From contig PUFA01000066.1 of the NCBI GenBank assembly GCA_003508835.1, forward strand, positions 4,216,001 through 4,280,000: a stretch of DNA of 64,000 nucleotides, read 5' to 3'. The translations under genes were made by a program, and so were the position numbers. This document shows positions 33,601 to 44,319 of the stretch, piece after piece (within the stretch, counting starts at the first letter, position 1; the number at the start of each line of letters is the position of its first letter). The stretch is from Eonycteris spelaea (taxonomy: Eukaryota > Chordata > Mammalia > Chiroptera > Pteropodidae). The notes beneath the pieces were generated by a model. It saw nothing but the letters and a program-made list of their open reading frames with translations. It was not told where the DNA came from and did no database searches.

Positions 33601-34909
33601 TGTCTAAGTTTGATTGTATTCACTGTCGGGCCTCTGAGTGGGGGCAATGGGCAATGACTCGTCTGTTTCATTGAAAGATCCCAAAATATCAATATCTGAA
33701 GGGTTTTTTTTTTTTTTTTTGCTCTTAGACTAGTGTTATTTTTTTGTTTTTGTTTTTGAAGAGAAAACAGTAAACCTTCCACTTGGAGGGAGGTGAGTAT
33801 TGATTGACTGGGTAGTCCAGACTGAGAGCTGAGCAGAGAATGAGGGGGGAGGGTCTTTTTGTCAGTGTGTCTGCTCGTATAAGTAAGGGGCCTCACCCTC
33901 ACCTCTTTTCTGTCTGGCATCCTCCAGTCCAGGGTCTTTGAACTCAAGACCACAGAAACTTTTCTTTCTGCAAGAAGAAGGTGGGGGAGGAAAGCCTTAG
34001 GATTTTCCTGTCTTCACTGCAGTTCTGCGCTCCTGACTTCAGGAGTAACGGGTGCCCACTGGTTTTGAAGCTCTGCAGGGTCCTAGAGCTTGAATTGGCT
34101 TCACTTGACTTCCCACCACCCAATCCTGGGCTGACGGGAAAATGCGGGAACCTCAGTCACTGACCACTGGTTCACCCACTTTCTATCCTTTCACATTTGG
34201 CTGGCCTTTCTCGCCTGTCATTGCCTATTCGCCCATTCTCTTTGTCCTTGTGAATTTAATCCCTTTACTGTCATTTCACTGGGGTTTTGAGAAGGCGTAA
34301 AGATAAACGGGTGGATTCAACCTACCTTTGTTAACCAGAAGTCCTTTAATGTACTTTCTATTCATTTGTAATGTGTCCACCCCTCCCAGCTCTCTCTTTA
34401 CTGCTGCTGCAGACTGGGCAGACACCTTGATTGAGCTGTCCTTGATGACTTTCTTTGAGTCTTTTCCCGTAGAGCATTCCATGCAGTCAGAATTCATGAA
34501 CACTGAGGTCAGCCCTCTAATTGCACCCTAATACCAGCTTTCGAAGAGCAACTCGTTCCTTGTGACTGCTGCCTGTCACGTCCTCACCCCTCTCTTTTCT
34601 AGTGAGAAGGAGGAAATAGGGTGAGATGGAAGGTACTGTATAGATCTTTGCGACAAATTCTATAGTCTTTTAAAAAAAATACAAAGAGGAGGCCAATATG
34701 GTTTTCCATTTTGTGATTTCATTATATATTTTGAAAGGCTTTTAATTTTTTTTTTCTGATAAAGCCTTTTGAAAAATACTCATTCTGAACTTATCCCGAC
34801 AGTGCAGAGGATCAACATAAACTTCCAAGTCTCTCTCCCTTCGAATCCTGTGCCTCACCTCTTATAAATTCGGTGTGTATCCCGCCATGCCTTGAAATCA
34901 TGCTTGTGC
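33601..34909. other. Non-coding DNA with a poly-T tract
   Basis: A T-run of about 18 lies at 33703-33720. A GTTTTT run follows at 33738-33760. No gene or repeat family supported. Confidence 0.45.
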
Positions 34910-35050
34910 TAGTCCGTGATCACCCATTCATTCATTTAACCAACCAAGGGTGTTTGAGTCTCTGTTATGTGCCAGGTACCGATGTAGAGATGTAGGTCAA
35001 CAAGGCAGGCCGCATTATGTCCCGGATGGGGATTTACATACTGGAGGTTA
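34910..35050 (+). repeat. Unassigned old repeat ('family D')
   Basis: 'cattcattcatttaaccaac' then 'ctgttatgtgccaggtaccg' then 'tgtaggtcaacaaggcagg' follow a very common ancient mammalian repeat layout. The same family is the host of a nested element at 63225-63620. Confidence 0.5.
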
Positions 35051-35079
35051 TATAAAGCTTTAAACATTCAACACATGTG

Positions 35080-35640
35080 CACCCCATGTCAGCACACACA
35101 CCCTCACCCGTGCACACTCATTGGCCATGTTACACACAGTGCTCTATAAGCCACTTTTGTTTTCACTGATCATCTAGTGTATCTTCCCATAGTCGTATTG
35201 TGGATCTTCTTTACTATTTTTAATATAAAATGAATGGCATTTCATGATATGAATGCATCTTTTATCTATTCTTCTAATAATGATCATTCAGATTATTTCC
35301 AATGTTCTGCTGTTACAGATGATGGATTAAGCATGGTTTGATCAAATATTCCCCTATTTATTGACCTTGGGATGTTTCTAGTTTTCTGTTTAAATTTTTT
35401 TTATTGTACAAACAACTTTCAAAATCGATTTTGTATATTTAGCTTTGTCCTCCTGTGTAAGAATATAGTATATATGTTCCTATAAGGATAATACTGAGGT
35501 CAAACGAAATGGCATTGTATGTTTTGAAAGCTATCGCCAAATTGCCCTAAAAAAAATTCGAAGTTACACTCCTACCAGCCATGAAGGATTGTGCCTGCTT
35601 CTGAAAAAGGTGTTTTTGATGTGTACTCTGATTTCTAAAA
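35080..35640 (+). mobile_element. Old L1 3'-region fragment
   Basis: 'tctagtgtatcttcccatag' near 35174, 'tgaatggcatttcatgatat' near 35230, 'attatttccaatgttctgct' near 35292, 'tgttacagatgatggattaa' near 35311 and 'gctatcgccaaattgcccta' near 35530 follow the 3' order of L1M elements. Confidence 0.65.
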
Positions 35641-36019
35641 AATCTTTCCATATTGCATTTCCCTAGTTAATTGAAATTTGACTGTTGCAGGACAGTTACT
35701 TTCCGATGCTGCCCGATTTACACCATCTGAAATCTTTTCTCTCATAGCACTTCCTACTCTCTTAAAGCAATGTGGACCTTGAAAACTTATTGCTCCCCCC
35801 TAGATCTTGAACAAACAAGCTAAAGAATTTTGGTCTCAGACCTATATTTGAGGTAGTCATTTAATGAAAAAAAAATTAAAATCTTCAAACTGTACACCTA
35901 CGTATTGTCCCAACCGGGACAATTTTAATCGGTAACAAGACATTATCCTTCAGTTCATATTTTTAAAAAAAAGCAAAGCATATCTTATATATAAAGTCAT
36001 TTCTGTCCACTATCTCCAT

Positions 36020-36850
36020 AAGCCTTTTCAAAGAATTCTAGGCAGGTTGCGGCGTGATTTGATTATAAATGAACGTTCATCACTGGACATGAAAACCGGA
36101 GACGTCTATTTCTGATGACTAAGATAGGAGATGTCCAACATCATGATGTTAATGACGGTCACTTGCGGCGACTTCCAGAAGTTATCCCCAATTACCTACC
36201 TTCATTTTGGATAAGATATTTTCTGTAGGATTGCTCAAATTGCATCCTTGCTCCTTTAATCTATTTCTCTCTAAGCGCATGCAAATTGTGCTTGACTTAA
36301 CCAAGCAGCTCTACTTTAATTTGTTGGCATGATGTGATGCGTAACCAAAATGGATTTTTTTTTAGGCTCATCAAATGTCTATGCTATATGGTTCAAAAGC
36401 AGAGTGACCTTTACAACTTGCACTGTGCATGGCAAATCTAAAATTTGAGCCCAAGATTGGAAATTCTCACTGTATTTTCCTTTCGTTAGAGGAGAAAACA
36501 ATTCAGCTGGACACATGCACTAAAATTAGATTCTTAAATAAACAGCCCAAGCCTTAATAATTCATGCAAAGACAGGGGAAAAAATGAGGAAAATAATTGA
36601 GCAATGGCAGGCAAATATCATGTCATTGTGCAGTGCCTAGAACTAATCATCAGTACTGTATATCTCTGATATACAGGTTTATTAATGAAACAAAAAGGCA
36701 TCTACTATGGATAAATAATACATCATATGGAACTCACACATTCTATGGATAATAGAGATCAGTGACACCTATCAATTCATTTTAAATCAGGCCATGCGTA
36801 TTTTGCTCAGTCTGCAGTTTGTCAATCTCTACTTTCTACTTAATAGATGT
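36020..36850. promoter_or_regulatory. Candidate conserved non-coding block 1 (possible enhancer)
   Basis: About 800 bp with no recognisable repeat. It has many homeodomain-like TAATTA/ATTA cores, an octamer-like ATGCAAAT at about 36280, and a perfect 14-bp palindrome AACATCATGATGTT at 36137-36150. No frame is coding. The idea that it is conserved is inferred from texture and repeat absence only; no alignment was made. Confidence 0.35.
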
Positions 36851-37339
36851 CGTGGTTTGCTGTTTGTTTGTTTGTTTTTTAAATGCACCAGTCAGGAACT
36901 AGGTGAAATATAAAAATAATTACAAAACATCAGCAAGACTAACTCTGCCCCATAAAGGCAGCCTAAACAGTGCTATATTTGTACACTTATCAGAACTAAC
37001 GTGGGCTCAGCTTAGAGAAGTAGTGAAAGGATTCAGCCCTGCCTTAAGGAATGAAGACATTTTACAAATTTCCTTTTTTAAAAAAAAAAAATTCTACAAA
37101 CCTATTAGGATATTTATGACTGCGGATGAAGGAAAATTCATACCATCAGCATGAGGGTTGTCAGGAAAGTTACGGGAAGCCAGGGGTCGGGGCGGGGGCA
37201 GGAAAGAAAGACATGATCCAACTGCAAAACTGGATTGAGTAGAGGTTTCTAAAAAAAAAAAAAGAAACAAAAAATAATTAGTGGTGTAACACAGACGTCA
37301 TTAGCTTTAGTAATGTCTATGACAAATAAATAACAGTTG
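36851..37339. other. Spacer with A/T-rich simple tracts
   Basis: A TTTG run lies at 36862-36880 and A-runs at about 37078-37091 and 37251-37263. Nothing else is supported. Confidence 0.5.
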
Positions 37340-38450
37340 AAAACAATAAAACTCCTGGTAATGTACTGTGTTGTAATATTGATGGCAGCATGTGGGGAGC
37401 CTCTGACAGCTGTTTAACAGATGTGGCAATTAGCAAACCTTATGGTCACGCCTGTAAAATTATTATGCAACACGTTCTCCAGCAAAATTAGATGGCTTCC
37501 TCCTTTGTGTGGCTTTATCCTCATGGAGAGTTAGTCATGCTGATGCTCCATTTGAGCTGTCGTTAGCTGCTATTGCCTAAGCCACATATATGTGTGTGTG
37601 TGCATATGTACAAAGATACATTTTTTGATATCTTCTGAAAGATTTAGAGAAATTCAGAATTTAAACAAGAACAATATCAATTCAGCTATGTAGCAGATAC
37701 TTCAATTATAATCGCTAATGGACAAATTGAGAGATAAAAAGACTTTTCTATCATGTTGAAATTCAATGAACAGTTTTCAATTAGGCTTAGGATATAAAAG
37801 GAAAAAAGAAAGCGACTTTTCCTTGATGTTAACATTGCTGAGAAAGATGAGAGGAACTTTGCTTTTTCATTATACTGAAGAGATGCATATAATGCCGCAT
37901 ATTTAAATTATAAATCAGGTCGCTATCTGCCAACTGAAAGCAATATCAATTAGAACTTAGGTGGATTAAGCTTTAAAATGCCTTATATTTAATGACAAAA
38001 GTATGACTGTTAATCTCCGCAGCCATCAAAGGGATAATTTAAGGCAGCAAGAAATCAGAGAATGATGTCACAAAAATAGGCCCTTGCAGCTTTTTTGGAT
38101 AGTATTATCGTAATTAATGTACTTCGAATGACTTTTTGTGGGTTATGGGCTTTCACAAAAGCATTTATTGCGGGCATAAAATATAAAACTCTAAAGAGTG
38201 GGTTTGACTAAGGTTGACTGGAGGGTCCTTACCCTTTCTGCTACAGTAATTCCTGTAAAATAATAGTTTCATTTACAGGCGCAATTTATAATGTTGAATT
38301 TATGCCAGTTCATCTGATATAAATCATGGTAATAGCATGATCTATTGTATGTCACTTGAGCGAATGCAAATTAAATATCGTTAAATTAAAGAAAAACTGT
38401 TAAAATAACATTAGGTTGTAACTAGAGCTGCTGGAATAAAGGAAATGTGG
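37340..38450. promoter_or_regulatory. Candidate conserved non-coding block 2 (possible enhancer)
   Basis: Over 1.1 kb with no recognised repeat apart from a short TG run at 37591-37605. At 37405-37440 an E-box pair (ACAGCTGT and ACAGATG) stands within a few bases of a GGCAATTAGC homeodomain-type site. At 38360-38400 there is an ATGCAAATTAAAT octamer/homeodomain cluster. Such dense site clusters in AT-rich repeat-free DNA are typical of developmental enhancers. Function and target gene are unknown. Confidence 0.4.
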
Positions 38451-39266
38451 GGTTAAGGATGAAGTTTCACTACTGTAGATCTTGATCTGATGCTGGAATA
38501 TGCAAATATACATACACAAATGAATAAATATACATAGGCAGATAAATAATTTAAAAATGGGGATGTGGAGTTAGGGACAAAGTCACGAATCCACTCCAGC
38601 ACGTTCTTTTATTTTAATTTCTAACACTGACTATAAAAATTAAATAGCTCTTTTTCTGTTGGGGTTTGCTTCTTGCAATTCTTTAATGTCTCATTCAGCA
38701 ATTAGGAAAGAGGTTTCTTTTTAAATTACTCGGTGATCTTTTTTCTTTTGATATGTTTTTTTTCCCCCTTTTCCAAGAGCACTTTCAACAAAGCTATTGT
38801 TTATTTACTTCTCCAGACCCTAGCACCTCCCTGCTAACAGGCCTAGAGAGCCGAGTGGGGTTAGTTGGTTAGACAGTTTCTGTTGATTCTTTTCATGGCT
38901 TCTACAGTGACCGTTGTGAGACCAAATTAGCAGAGTTGATTACAGCTTCAGTTCTTGAAAGTGGTTCTGGAGAGCCTGGGCCATTAATAAATGGGAGTCA
39001 TTAAAATGCATCTATCAGACAAACCTCCTTCTTCCCCACAAATCAGAATTCTCTTTATTGCATTTCAGAAGTTGATTACAACTCATTTTCAGAACCAACC
39101 AGAGCCGTTGTGTTAAGATAAATGGTGGGAGGAAGATGGGGGAAGGAGAAAGGGAAGGGGGCTAAGACAGAGCAGGGGTACAGGCAATATTATTTCTCTT
39201 TACATAGAAAAAATATAAATCGTACCATCAGCGGATCGCACTTGGGAACGAGTAAGTTGGGATTTT
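38451..39266. other. Repeat-poor AT-rich DNA
   Basis: No repeat recognised. The part at 38940-39115 has the same AT-rich, repeat-free texture as the candidate blocks upstream. A purine-rich run lies at about 39122-39165. Confidence 0.4.
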
Positions 39267-39312
39267 GGCGTGTGTGCGCGCATGTGTGTGTGCGTGTGTG
39301 TGTGCGTGTGCT
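39267..39312. repeat. TG/CG-type microsatellite
   Basis: Alternating TG with scattered CG steps. Directly followed by 'agcacattgtcagaactcaa' and 'taaatgttgatgga', which looks like a LINE or SINE 3' end. Confidence 0.9.
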
Positions 39313-39716
39313 CTAGTTCACGTGGAACCTAGCACATTGTCAGAACTCAATAAATGTTGATGGATGACAGGGTGACATAGCCATTATAACATCAATTAAT
39401 TTGCTGTCAAGAAAAAGTGGGCCCTTCAAATTACCCAGCCATAATTGCCTTGGCTTTGCTAACTTTTTCCTTCCATAACAGGTTACGTGAATAGTTATCA
39501 ACACGTATGCCTCAGAACTATTCAATAAAAGGCTGCATTTTTTCCCCCCTGCATGCCATGATGAGAAAGAAAAAAGATATAATTTATCGTGGTGACTGGT
39601 TACCTGCTAAGATGTGAATATGTGGTTATTCTGATTGACCAAGGAAGCAGTGTGGGGGATGTAAGAAAGGATCCTTGCCATGGTGATGGATAAACGGCGT
39701 TTGAAGATGAGCTGTA

Positions 39717-40585
39717 AAACTGACATTTATTAAGCATGTGGCTTATTATGTGCCAGGCATGTACTAACTGGGGCCAAGGAGTTGAGGCCCTCACTGTTGG
39801 TGTAAAATCAGGAGAGAACACATCCAAAAACTCAGTAATCCGGATAATTTATATTTTAAGGCAGCATTAAAAAATTAATATAACTATCCATAATGAACAA
39901 AATATCAAAATTTTAAATAAAGACAGGATCATTAACAGTGTCTTATGGAGTCCTGTTGGAGCCTGAAGCAATAGGGAACATGTGCATTCCTATATGCATG
40001 CTTTTATGTATGTATTTTTTTAATGATTAGTTTTTTCCCAGAACATTAGAGAAGATGAAAAAGTGCTGAAAATTGACAAGTTGGTATATTAAAGCATAAC
40101 GTTATTTTAAGTATTTTATTTTTTCCCCAAACAGAATTGATTATAATTTTTCTTTTCTGGCTTTAATGGAAGCAAAATCATCATTAATATTTTCAAAATC
40201 TAATTCTGAAAAAAAAGTTAACCATTAAAAAAATACATAAAAGCATGCATGTGGGGATATGCTTTTTCTCTTTTGCCTCAGGCTCCAATGTGGATTCACA
40301 CAGCACAGATCCTAATTTTATGTAAAATTTTGATATTTTGCTCATCATGGTTTTTCCCCCCATTAATTTTGATTTTTAAGAAATATTGCAACAAAATGTG
40401 ATTTATCTTGATTACTGAGTTTTTTGGCAGCCCCTTAAATTCTATGCCCAAGGCAAGTGCTTCGTGGATCTCTCTTAGTCCCAGCCCTAAAGCACTTTAC
40501 ATATTATTCACTAATCTTCCAATATACTCAGAAAGCAGGCCTTATTATTAGGCCTATTTTGCAGATGAGGAAGCTGAGTGGTAGC
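39717..40585 (-). mobile_element. MIR SINE split by a palindromic MITE
   Basis: The left piece, 39717-39767, reads 'aactgacatttattaagcat' and 'tattatgtgccaggcatgta'. The right piece, 40488-40585, resumes with 'aaagcactttacatattatt' and 'attttgcagatgaggaagct'. In antisense MIR these are neighbours. The 720 bp between them is the palindromic element. Confidence 0.75.
39768..40487. mobile_element. Full-length palindromic CAGGGCC-type MITE (about 720 bp)
   Basis: The two halves are inverted copies. Left 'gaacaaaatatcaaaatttt' (39894) pairs with right 'aaaattttgatattttgctc' near 40325. Left 'ttggagcctgaagcaatagg' (39957) pairs with right 'tttgcctcaggctccaatgt' near 40273. Left 'atgcatgcttttatgta' (39994) pairs with right 'tacataaaagcatgcatgtg' near 40234. 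The symmetry centre is about 40130. The right end is 'agtcccagccct', so the reverse complement starts AGGGCTGGGACT. No coding frame. Family name not assigned; a hAT-like MITE is most likely from the terminus. Confidence 0.85.
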
Positions 40586-41217
40586 AGACCTTTGGGGTCC
40601 CCTAGGGATTCACCGTTCCCTGCTATGCCAAAGGCTTACTGTAGGCTCCTGTGACTCTCTGCCCCAGGCCTCGCTGTGATGCCCCGTCAGCAGAAGGGTG
40701 AATACCATCACCGGCACACAATACGCCTCCAGCTTCCTTGCTAGGTGGGGCAGTACTGAGACTGGCCCTGGCTGCTTCTCCTGGAGGACCCCTGTGGGAC
40801 CGAGCCCTGGTTGTCCCCAGCAATAAGTAACCTGCTCACGATGTGTTCCACACTGGCCTGCCTCCCTTCCCTGTCTTCACCCCACCCGGCGCGTCTGGGG
40901 ATCCTCCCCCAAATAAACCACTTGCCATCCAAACCTAGGGACCCGCTTTGGGAGAACCCAACCTGAGATGCTGAAGTGCAGAGGTGTTGGTAAGTGACTT
41001 AGCCAGTTCCCGCTTTTAAGATGTGGGAGAGCAGGAGTTCACACTCGGGGAATGTGTCCTCATCCACCGTTCACTCTGGTCACATTTGGCTCTCCGCTTA
41101 TTTCCGTCTGGTGTCGAAATTCTTTTTACCTTTTAACGGTTCAAAAGGAGAAAGAGGAAGGGGAGAAGGAGGAAAATCCTCAGTTTTTGACATGTGGAAG
41201 TGATATGAAATTGAAAT
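40586..41217. other. Unassigned non-coding DNA
   Basis: Slightly GC-raised at 40640-40940 without an island. No gene or repeat could be supported. Confidence 0.4.
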
Positions 41218-41385
41218 GTCGGCAACCCTAAATAAAGTTTTATTGGCACACAGCCACGCCCATTATTTACATATCATCTGTGGCTGCTTTTGAGCTACAA
41301 GGGCAGAGTCAGATAGTCAGGACAAGATAAAATGGCTTGCAGAGCCAGAAGTATTTAGAAACCTTTGCAGAACAAGCTTGGGAGC
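41218..41385 (+). mobile_element. hAT-Charlie (MER1-group) fragment
   Basis: 'aataaagttttattggcaca' near 41231, 'cagccacgcccattatttac' near 41251 and 'ctgtggctgcttttgagcta' near 41278 match the family also seen complete at 63289-63509. The 5' terminus is missing. Confidence 0.8.
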
Positions 41386-41404
41386 CCCACTTGCCCTTCT
41401 GACA

Positions 41405-41605
41405 AAACTATTTTGTAACTAATTTATTAGTCACGTGGTCTTAGATAAGTTCCTTTACTGAATTCTCTGAGGCTCAGATTTTGTAACTGTAAAATGGGGA
41501 TAAATAATTGTTCCTTATAATTGCTCCTTGTGAAAATTTAACATTCAAGGTAATATTCACAAAGCTTCTAGCATACAGTTCACCTCCCGTAAACATAATT
41601 TCCAT
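41405..41605 (+). mobile_element. MIR SINE
   Basis: 'gtcacgtggtcttagataag' near 41431, 'tgtaactgtaaaatggggat' near 41482 and 'cttctagcatacagttcacc' near 41565 fit MIR in sense orientation. Confidence 0.75.
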
Positions 41606-42284
41606 TTCTACCAAAATAAATTTTATGAAAACATTGTTATCGAAGTTGTCCATTGGCCTGTGAAAGCCCTGTTTTGTAACCAGCAGATATTTCTGGTGGG
41701 TTGGTCTGGGACAGTGTTTGCATTTCATAGGTAATGGTGGGCCTAATTGCTTGTTAGCTGCAGATTCTTTTAAAGTTGGGCAAGACATTGGAAAGCAAAG
41801 AAAAACAAATGCATAAAAACAAAGCAGCATGGAAAATGTCAGTGAGAAACTGGAATCAATATTCAAAATGCATGCATGTCTCAATTTTTCTTTGTTACTG
41901 TGTCACTGTTTTGAAAAGTCTAAATTATGCTTGCAAAAATTTAAAGTATGCATACATATGTATGAAAGTATACAACTTAGCAGGGATGAGACAGACAAGC
42001 ACAACAGTAGGTTTTGCTTAAAATAAGACGCAGAAACAAGTGGCAAAATTCATTTCTGTACACAAGTTGAGTGATGGGTCACTCCAGTAGACCCTTCTCC
42101 GGGATGTATAAATGGACCAGCGAGCGATAAGCCTAAAGGTTCTTCCATGTTTCTCTTGATTCCATCTCTTTCCTTCCATTCTTAAGGTCCAGGCTGCCTT
42201 CATTTCTTTTTAGCATCTGGCTTCCGAGCTGGTCTTCAACTGAGGTGATTTTGCTCACCAGAGGATTTTTTTGTTTGTTTGTTT
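41606..42284. other. Unassigned non-coding DNA
   Basis: AT-rich, no gene. The 136-codon minus frame ending in this region (41474-41884) runs through the MIR and shows no domain. A TTTG run stands at 42270-42286. Confidence 0.45.
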
Positions 42285-42452
42285 TTGGTCATAACCAGAA
42301 AGGTGCTACTGATATCTAGTGGGTGCAGGTCAGGGATGGCTATAAAATCCTACAATGATATGACAGCATCCTCCTCTCTCCCGCCGCCCCTGCCAACAAA
42401 GGATTCTCCAGGCCAAAATGTTAGTCGTGCCAAGGCTGAGCATCTCTGCTTT
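42285..42452 (+). mobile_element. MER5A-type element, 5'-truncated
   Basis: 'tgctactgatatctagtggg' near 42304, 'tgcaggtcagggatggctat' near 42324, 'ggccaaaatgttagtcgtgc' near 42412 and 'caaggctgagcatctctgc' near 42432 follow MER5A order. Confidence 0.85.
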
Positions 42453-42514
42453 CCACATTTCCTCCAACAGTGGGTTCTCAATTCCACAGCCAGTGTTTTT
42501 ACTTTCAAAATGTA

Positions 42515-43010
42515 CATTTGATCATGTCACTTCCTTGCTGAAGAGTCTTTGTCGCAGGGTAAGATCTGAATCCTTTGCTCGCAGGGTAAGATCTGAATCT
42601 TTATGCATGGTTACCAAAATCTCGCTCGCCTGTTTCTCGCCTCCCTTTCTCCTCATCTCTTTCTCTTCCCCACTCCTGTTCTATAAGAGCACCTTGCATC
42701 GCTCACCTACGGCATTTTGCGTCAACTCTTTCTGAGGCTGAGTGAGTCACTTTCCCACAACCTCTTCACTGTTTTTCTGGTCAACGCCCCCTATGCATGA
42801 GTAACATCAAATATTAACCTACAGTGTAGGTCCCCTTGAGAGCAGCTCCATCTCTCCAATATGATGCTTGATCCCTTTGTTGTTAACTGCTTGATCGTTT
42901 TCTGCATCCTTATTAGACTTGAAGCTCTCCAAGGGCAGTTTCTCTCTTTCATTACACGTGCATCTGGCACACAGAAGGCTCTCTCAGTAAATATTGATGA
43001 ACGGAGTGCT
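42515..43010 (+). mobile_element. L2 LINE 3' region
   Basis: 'gatcatgtcacttccttgct' near 42520 starts it, and it ends with 'ttagacttgaagctctccaa' near 42913, 'gcatctggcacacagaaggc' near 42960 and 'tctcagtaaatattgatgaa' near 42982. A 20-base stretch, CGCAGGGTAAGATCTGAATC, is tandemly duplicated with a 27-bp period at 42553 and 42580. Confidence 0.8.
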
Positions 43011-43275
43011 ATATATGGAACAGTCTCCTTGGAATGTTGTTAAGACATTTACAAGTGTAGCTAGATGTGATAATTCATACTTCTGGGTTGCGATAATACT
43101 TATTTGCCATGTAATTATATCAACTGAAAAATGAGGAAAGGAAGTCGAAATCTAAAATGGTAGAATGTGAGCAATGCGAACTGATAGGCTGTTCTAGTTC
43201 CTTAGGAGAGAATGGAAGAATGCTGGTTAATTTAGTAATAATATTTTAAAAATGAACTACCTTTAAGAATCTCTA

Positions 43276-43480
43276 GTCTAAAGCCATGCCACCCTGAATA
43301 AGCCCGATCATCTGATCTCAGAAGCTAAGCGGGGTCTCGCCTGGTTAGTACTTGGGTGGGAGACCACCTAGGAAGACCAGGTGCTGTAGGCCTAAAAAAT
43401 AAAGGATTGTAAGCTGACAAGGTCCTTACAGTCTGTGAGGTCAACCAAGGGTTGCCTTGCCTTAAAAAAAAAAAAAAAAA
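43276..43480 (+). mobile_element. 5S rRNA-derived SINE with A-tail and target-site duplication
   Basis: The head (43276-43393) is a 5S rRNA sequence from its first base: GTCTAAAGCCATGCCACCCT, then 'atctgatctcagaagctaag', 'ctggttagtacttgggtggg' and 'caggtgctgtaggcct'. The internal Pol III promoter is retained: box A around 43322-43337 and box C around 43347-43366. A tail of about 70 bases (43394-43463) does not resemble 5S rRNA, and ends in a 17-A run (43464-43480). An 11-bp duplication, AGAATCTCTAG, flanks the insertion (43266-43276 and 43482-43492). A-tail and duplication show L1-type retroposition. A head plus unrelated tail fits a SINE better than a 5S pseudogene. 5S-derived SINEs are described from fruit bats (MEG-RS, MEG-RL); the tail was not compared with them. 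Confidence 0.85.
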
Positions 43481-43559
43481 GAGAATCTCTAGACAATGGG
43501 CAGTACAGCTGTCAAGAGCTGTGGGGAACTAAGACTTGACTTTGCAAGCTCACAGGTGA

Positions 43560-44105
43560 GCCTGCTACAGTTTCTTGGATGCTAACAAGAGACACGAGAC
43601 CCTTGGGTCAGAGACAAAGAACTTTATTACTCACAATACAGCAGGCAGCATGAGCTTCATGTTTTTGTCTGTGCCCCCTGACCCCATGTCCTATGTGGGC
43701 AACATGGAGTGGCCTGAGTAGATTCTGCTCATATAGTGGGTTTATGTTACAGTTGAGGACCCCTGAGCTTAAACCCCCAATATTATAAGGGGGCTGCTGG
43801 CAAACCACCCAACCTTCGCCTTACAGGGAGGCATTATTTATATTATCCTGGTCAGGAACCAAATCTTCTTTCTGCCCTGGAAGCAGACGCTATCTTTCGT
43901 TTTCAAGGCTATGGGCTATCCTTGAAAAGATAGTCTTGGGCAAAAGCTGTCGCAAGGCACATAGAAATGCTGCGGAGAATTGTCCCCTCTTCCCCAGAGT
44001 CACCATGATACGTAGAACTGTTAATGCTTTTGAAATGAGCTTTAAACTCAACCTCCTTTCTACCTTTTGAAGTAACATTTCCTTTTATACTCATTCACGT
44101 ACAAG
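43560..44105 (-). mobile_element. Possible antisense solo LTR
   Basis: Read on the minus strand, an AATAAAG polyadenylation-like signal (plus strand 'ctttatt' near 43620) is followed by 'ctttgtctctgacccaaggg' and 'tcttgttagcatccaagaaa', a typical R/U5 layout of a retroviral LTR. The boundaries are not certain and no gag/pol/env is present. It lies 80 bp from the 5S SINE. Confidence 0.4.
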
Positions 44106-44319
44106 AGAGTTGGGATGGAGAGAAAAATGTAGAAATGTGCCTGGGTTTTTCTGTATTAAATCATTCTCATGCACACATAGATTGTGCTGGTGAATGTTGG
44201 AAAAGGCATTTCTCTGGGAATGGCACCAGCCACCAAACCATCAGGCCCTGTTGATTCCATCTTCCAAATAGTTCTTGAATTCACCCGTTCACCTTCACCC
44301 CCGTTGCCGCCATCTTATT
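44106..44319. other. Unassigned spacer
   Basis: Nothing recognised between the LTR candidate and the next MIR. Confidence 0.4.

Noticed and set aside
43276..43393. A functional 5S rRNA gene
   Set aside because: It lacks the T-run terminator directly after the 5S end, has several substitutions plus a small deletion, and carries a tail, poly-A and target duplication. These are marks of retroposition.
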